Below, one piece after another: positions 57,996 to 64,000 of a DNA stretch of 64,000 bases. A program made the translations under genes and the position numbers. The notes under the pieces were generated by a model. The model was given only the letters and a program-made list of their open reading frames with translations, ran no database searches and had not been told where the DNA came from. Position 1 is the first letter of the stretch. The number at the start of each line of letters is the position of its first letter. The stretch is from Neurospora intermedia. Taxonomy: Eukaryota > Ascomycota > Sordariomycetes > Sordariales > Sordariaceae. Location of the stretch: NCBI GenBank assembly GCA_037102815.1, contig BTPP01000001.1:6163001-6227000 (forward strand), written 5' to 3'.

Positions 57996-60284
57996 TATAC
58001 CCTAGTATAATTATATATAGCCCGTATTTATTATTTGACTATAATTTCTTCTAATTATTTTACGTTATTAATTTATACCTAAGGTTTCTAATAATTGCCC
58101 TCTTCTTAAAAGATAAAGTTAATATAAGGATATATACTATTGGAGATATACTAATCTCTCTACTTTATTTCGATAAAGAATATTTTAATTGCCTTAAGTA
58201 TTTAGAGGCCGCAATCCTAATTAAATTATTAATAAGGAAATGAATATTTTAAAATAATTATCCGAACCTTCGCTTATTTTCTTTCTTTATTTTTATATAT
58301 ATAATTTGCCCGGTATATAATTTTAAGTACCCTTCTAATCTATACTACCCTCTCTTTAGTGAAGTTTGAATTATATAAATATTAAATATTATCTATTTAA
58401 TTAACGATTATTAGGGAAAAATAGTTATTTATTTAGATTAGTAAGTACTACTATTGTATCTTCGTTAAAAATTCCTTTAAGCTTTCTCTTACTATTAGGA
58501 AGTATAGATTTATAGTATTTATTATTAGTACGTTAAGTAGAATGTAAATCTAATTTCCGAAACTTTTTAATATTTACGTTAAACCTATGTATATTTTAGT
58601 ATTATTTAATTACTACTTTTAATTAATATAGTACTATAAATTTACTATCCTTAGGGTATATATATACTATAATATTCTATTAGGTTGGTAAGATCCTGGC
58701 TAATCGTTTAGTAGGAGGAGATTTACTCCTATAACCTTTTTAAAGGTATTTTTATCTTTATTTTAAAAAGTGAAGATGTATAGTAGTTCCGCTATATTAT
58801 ACCCGTCTTTATTATCCTTCGGAAAATATTAATCCGAATTGGGAAGTAATTTCTTAGGTAGTTTAGAATGTAGCGGATAGACTTTTCCTAATTAAATTTT
58901 AATTTCTCTTTAATTTATAATATCCTACATTTATAATTATTTTATATCTTTCGTTTATTAGTTTATTTAATAATTGTAGTCTTAAGGTATAGTAGGGGAG
59001 ATTTCTAATAGGTTTTATATAAGGTTTAGTTCTATAATATTTATAGGTAGATTTTTTATAAGGTTTAATATATTAGTAGTAGTATTTTCTTCCTTATTTT
59101 ATATTTTATTTATAGGTAGGATAGGATTATTAGTAGTAATTGGCAGTAATTCGGATAGTAGACTTTATATAGGACTTAGTTCAGCGATATTTATAGGTAG
59201 ATTTACGGTAGGATTTAATATATTAGTAGTAATAATTTCTCCTTTATTTTATACTTTATTTATAGGAGGAATAGGGTCCTTGGAGGTAGTTAATAGTAAT
59301 TCGGACGGTGGTATTTATAAAAGACTTAGTTTAGTAATATTTGTAGGTAGATTTATAGTGGGGGTAGGGCTTTTAGCGGTAATTAGTAGTAAGGTAGTAA
59401 GTTTAATTTCTTTAGTAGGTAATTTTAATAGCTATTTAATTTTTACTTTATATTAATATATAAATTCTTCTTTACCTTCTTTTTCTTAAAAGGTTGAGAT
59501 TTCTTTATTATTACTATTATTACCTTCAAACCTTTAGTAATAAATATAAATAATTTATTTTAATTTTATATTATTAGGTAGATCTCTTCCTATTACGAGT
59601 TGAGTAATATTAATTTTATAATATTTTAGGGGGTTAATTACGCTCTACTTTAATAATATTTCGAATTATTATAAATATTTATATTTGGATAGGATTTTAA
59701 AGACTACGGGCTACGAAGTTAAGTTATATAAGTATAGTATCTTTATAAAATCCTTATTAAAAGGCCTCTTAAATTATAGTTCTTTAGGTTAGATCCGTAG
59801 TACCTCCTCCTTATTTATTTATATAAATTATTAAGTAATAGATTGTAATACTTTAGGCTAGGTTTATAATTCTTCTATTTTTATATAGGTTATTAAATAA
59901 TAGTTAGTATAAATTTATTTTTAATAATATAGTAAAGTAATGGTAGTTGTTAATATATATTTTTATTAAAGGATTTTATTTCTAGTATAATTAGTAATTT
60001 AATTGTATTACGAGGATTAAAAAAATTGCTTAGGTATTGTTTTGTAATTATAATTGGAGTTTAAAGTATTTTTTAAGTATAAATCCGCCGGAAGGGTATT
60101 TAATATTCTATTTATTTAATTTTTAATAATATTTTTTATACCTTCCGTTTCTATTTAAAACCTTCCTACCTTCGTTATTTAGACGATATATACTTAATTA
60201 AACGTATTTTATTTGCTTCTTCCCGCTTTTATTAATAGGTACCCAACTTCTTTTTATTTCTCTTATCTTCCTTTCTTCTTCGCT

Positions 60285-62305
60285 TATATTTCTATTAACT
60301 TTTTTTTAGTAATTATTCGTAAAGTATTTTCCAACTCTTTCTCTTTAATAATATAAATTTATATTATATCGGAAAATTCCTTTCTTAATATTTCTAACCC
60401 TCTTTAGGCCGCAATTTAGATGGGGGAGATCCCTTTTAAGCTTTAAAGCGAAAATTTTTAGCCGAGTACTAATATTTTAGAATTTATTTTTATTATTAGT
60501 AAGAGGCTATTAATTCCTCTATTAATCGACTTTATTTTTACCTTTCCTTTAAAGATTAAGAATAATTTAAAATACTTTAATAAGCACCTTAATAGTAAGC
60601 GCTAATTTTTATTAAAGGTTTTTATTAATTTATTTTTAGGTTTGTTTTCCGAAGATAATCTTTAAAGGATAGAGTATAATCTTTACTATTATTTCTTTAC
60701 TAAGGAGGTAAAGATTTTCTTTTTAAAGTATCCTACTATAGTTGGTTCGATATACTTTAAGTAGAAGTTCTTAGAGGATATTAATAATTTCCGCCGTTTT
60801 ATATTAATATTTAAAATGGCCAATAAGTACTATAAGGCGATCTTCTCCTATATTTAAGGTTTTGGGATTAAGAAGTATCTTCCTTAAAGGGTTTTTATCG
60901 AAAAGAAAAGCGGCTGGCCTTAGGGGTATTATATAGGCTTTCTTCGTATTAAAAAAGAGTATATTTTAGTTTTATTTATTTAGAGATTTAATATCCTGTA
61001 CGGATTTATTCCTCTTTAATTTATATTTTCTTTTATATTAATTATCGCTCTTTTTAAGAATTAATATACTTACTCTTATTATTTCGAATAATTCTAAAAA
61101 ACATTTATATTTATTTTTATTTCTATTAGTAAATAGGAGATTCCTAATATTTAATTACCCTTTCTTAATTATATTTCTATATTAATAAACGTTAAAGGGG
61201 GGATTTGCGGTAATTATACGTAATTTAGCAAATTTGCTATTTAATATATATTTTCTATAATTAATTTAGAGTATTTGAAATTCCTCGCCTAATATAAATT
61301 ATAATATATTAATCTTTATTGAATATTATTAAATAATTAAAATTAGGGTAGAGATTTTTTAATTATTAATAATATTAATTAATTAAATTAAATATCCTTT
61401 GAAGATCGGATCCCCTTTAATAGAAAAATATAATTTAAATATATTACCTTCGAATATAAATAATTAGGTTTAAAAGGAAAAGGAATTATTATTTATAGTA
61501 ACTATAAAGTATTAAAATTATTTACCTAGGATAATTCTTTATTTTAATAGGGCTTTAATAACGATTTTAAGGAGGATAAGGATTAGGGTATAAGTAATAA
61601 TATTTCGGACGCTAGAGATTCGTCCGGTAATAATAATGGAGAGAAAGGTATAAATTCGTATAAAATTAATATATCCATAATTGAGAAAGATGTTGTTCCT
61701 CCTTCTATAGTTCTAAAAAACTGTAAATTAGGCTATTTTAATAAAAAGTAGGGTAAAAAGAATATTAAGGGGTTAGGTATTACTATTACTAAAGGTAGTA
61801 GTATAGATTCCTACAATATAAACGAATTTATAATTGGAGTTTAGGTAGATTTCCTTTCGTTTATCCTTAAAGGTATTGAATTAGAATATTATAATAGTAA
61901 ATAAAATATAGAAGGTAATAATATAGAGGTTAATAATATTAATTTAAATAGTAGTACTTTAGGTAGTTATACGGATTTTAAGGTTCTATTCCTAAAAATT
62001 CCTTTTCCTAAATCTCCGAAGTTCCTTTTAAAGGATTAAGTTTCGGATCCGTCCGGATAATTAAATATAAACGACGATACTCGCTTCCCTAAAGATTTTA
62101 ATAAGTATTTTCTTAATATTAAATTTAATAAGAATAATAATAAGTAATATAGTATAAATTTGTAACCTACTATTAATTATAAAGTTTCTCCTTTGTATAC
62201 ATATAGTTTTAGAAATAAAGGAAATCCTATATTTATTTCCTTATTTAATAAAAGTAATTTATAATATAGGGGGAGGGGGCGGATTTCTTACTATATTATA
62301 TTTAG
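60285..62305 (+). pseudogene. Antisense accessory frame, second copy
   Basis: This is the counterpart of 45480-47500. The + frame is readable over nearly the whole interval, for example a hydrophobic/basic N-terminal half, then a Ser/Asn/Asp/Gly-rich linker near 61570-61640, then KNCKLGYFNKK. No domain was recognised. It lies opposite to integrase and the other accessory frame. It is broken. Confidence 0.55.
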
Positions 62306-63334
62306 GTTAGAATCTTCCTTTATTCCCTAGTATATTTATAGTATCTAATCTTCCCTTCGAAAATAGTAAGAACCTAATTTACTACTTTTATTAAAAATTA
62401 CGTAGAATAATAATAAAATATAATAATTATATATCCTTAAAATTACTAGTTTATTAATTATATAATATAAATCCGTTCTATACTTATTTCTACAACCTTA
62501 CTATATAGTACTATTATATTAGGGTTGGCTCGATCTAATATCCTTTATATTATAAGACTAATAGGGACTTTCCTTCGTTAGAAAATAGAAAAATAAAGTA
62601 CTAAAAATAAAAAATACTATTATAAATATATAAAATATAGATTTGTAAAGAAAAATAAATATAAGGAAAAATATATAAAGAAAAGGTAGTATAAAGAAAT
62701 AATATTATCGCTTCAACTTCATTATAGTACGTTAATTATTAAATATTAGGTATAAATTTGCCTATCCTTAAAATATACGAACGGGGCGTTAAATTAATCC
62801 TTAAAATTTATTTATATTTTTAAGGGTTTCCCCCTAGGGATTGTAATTTTAATCCTAGTCCGAGTTAAATCTTTCTGTATTTTATCTTTAAAGGTATTTT
62901 ACCTTGTTTTCTTTTTTTTTATAGCTATACCTTCTTTAAATTTGCATTATAGTACCCGTCCTAGAATCTCTTCTATAAGTAATCCGTTATTAACTAATTT
63001 AAGATTTCTTTAACCTCCTCTATCCTCGGATAAAATCTACTCCTTATTAAATATTATATTCAAGTTCTTAGCGTTTAATATTACTCTATCCCTAATTATA
63101 AATTTTTTAATCCTTTTAATACTTATAAATTTATTAAATTATATTCCATTTAAAGTATTAATATAGTATACACTTCCCGAATTAGAAATCCAATATACTT
63201 TATAAGGGCCTTACTATTGGTACGAAAACTTCCTTATAAAATTTATATTAATCTTTCTAACATTATTATATTTTAGAATTAAATTACCGATTTCAATTTA
63301 GGCGTTTTTAGGTCGCATCTTCTACTAATCTTAT

Positions 63335-64000
63335 CTATTACAGTAATTAACTATTACTTCCCTTATTATAGCAACTTTTTCTACGGCCTATACAAATCTA
63401 TACTTAGAATCCTTATATATTTTAGTAACTATATTAATTAATTCTTCTCTAATTATTACTTTATTATTATTCTTCTAATTAGTAACTTATTAGGAGGGTA
63501 AATTAAATTTAATTAGTAATACTAGGTTATAACTATATATTAGTTAGAAGGGAGTATACTTATAACTTCCTTTAATTATAATCCAATTTATAAAGAGAAT
63601 ATAAAGTAAATACTTTTTCTAATTAGTACTACTTCTATTAATTATTTTTATAAGTAAAGAAGCAATTATAATATAGCCTTATTCATTTATACTATTAGTT
63701 CGTAAATTGTAGGGCGCAATAAATTCCCTAAGGATCTCTAACTAGAGTAAATATTTAGTAATAGCCTTTTAGAATTCTACGCTATTATTAATTAAAATTA
63801 TTAAAGGGTATTCCTACTTTAGGAATAAGAATTTAAAGAAGTCTTTTACTTTATTTAATAAAATTATAAGGAGTAGGGTAGCTTCTACGTAACTTATTAA
63901 GTCGTCCCTAGCTTCTAATAGAGGGATTTTCTTACCGTTTATATTTAGGAAATATTAGATATTTAATATTTATTTCCTAAAGGGGTAAAAGCTTAGGTAA
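63335..64000 (-). pseudogene. Integrase region of the second 14.5-kb-family copy
   Basis: Colinear with about 43785-44450 of the first copy. At the right edge the minus strand reads an I-P-L-L-E-A-R-D-D-L-V-S-Y-V-E-A block typical of the integrase core. It is cut by the end of the window. Confidence 0.75.

Larger units (their letters stand above)
55539..64000 (-). mobile_element. Second copy of the 14.5-kb Gypsy family, partial, minus strand
   Basis: The 3' LTR is at 55539-56081 and the internal sequence then runs, inverted, colinear with 50807 back to about 43785 of the first copy. It is interrupted by the unmutated element at 57102-57995. Visible parts are the sense accessory frame (minus strand, about 56250-59500, split by that insertion), the antisense accessory frame (plus strand, about 60285-62305) and integrase (minus strand, about 63335-64000). 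The remaining 5' part lies beyond the window. It is broken, with RIP-type decay as heavy as in the first copy. Confidence 0.9.

Noticed and set aside
1-64000. Mitochondrial or bacterial origin suggested by low GC
   Set aside because: LTR retrotransposons, transition-only divergence between LTRs and CA/TG-specific depletion indicate nuclear fungal DNA under RIP.

Overview
The window looks like an AT-rich, repeat-dense block from a filamentous ascomycete (Pezizomycotina-type) genome that has undergone repeat-induced point mutation (RIP). The dinucleotides CA and TG are scarce, TA is very common and CG is kept. Where two copies of a repeat can be aligned by eye, nearly all differences are C/T or G/A transitions. 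I find no intact protein-coding gene, rRNA, tRNA or CRISPR array. The species cannot be fixed from the sequence.

Substrate. At 1-8814, 28259-33944, 34865-36804 and 51355-55538 lies an older layer of decayed reading frames, all of those I can follow being on the + strand. They are separated by spacers carrying a dispersed palindrome whose best copy is TTCGCTCTAATTAGAGCGAA (54337-54356). One relic resembles the fungal DUF6589 family (1540-3008) and one a 2EXR/F-box-like fungal protein (35120-36640); the rest are unrecognised. This layer also holds several minisatellites: hexapeptide repeats at 29578-30010, a 118-bp-class array at 36630-36804 plus 51351-52275, and seven 87-bp units at 52332-52940.

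Retroelement layer. Four Ty3/Gypsy fossils lie in the substrate. An outer element on the minus strand (8815-28253; 268-bp LTRs; ACTAT target duplication; chromodomain) splits one relic gene. It was itself split by an inner minus-strand element (16342-27588; 339-bp LTRs; TAAAA/TAAGA duplication). A third element on the plus strand (36809-51350; 543-bp LTRs; ATAT duplication) split a tandem array. A second copy of the same family lies on the minus strand from 55539 and runs off the right edge. The third family has about 5.7 kb between integrase and 3' LTR with two accessory frames on opposite strands; the inner element also has a frame after integrase.

Youngest layer. Two roughly 900-bp elements in inverted orientation (33947-34862 and 57102-57995) have ordinary base composition and were not RIP-mutated. 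Both are flanked by TA. The second sits inside the fourth Gypsy copy, and the homologous unoccupied site is visible near 49788-49795. Each carries a TTAGGG-type telomere-like motif and a variable 17-bp minisatellite. They are the best candidates for recent mobility here.
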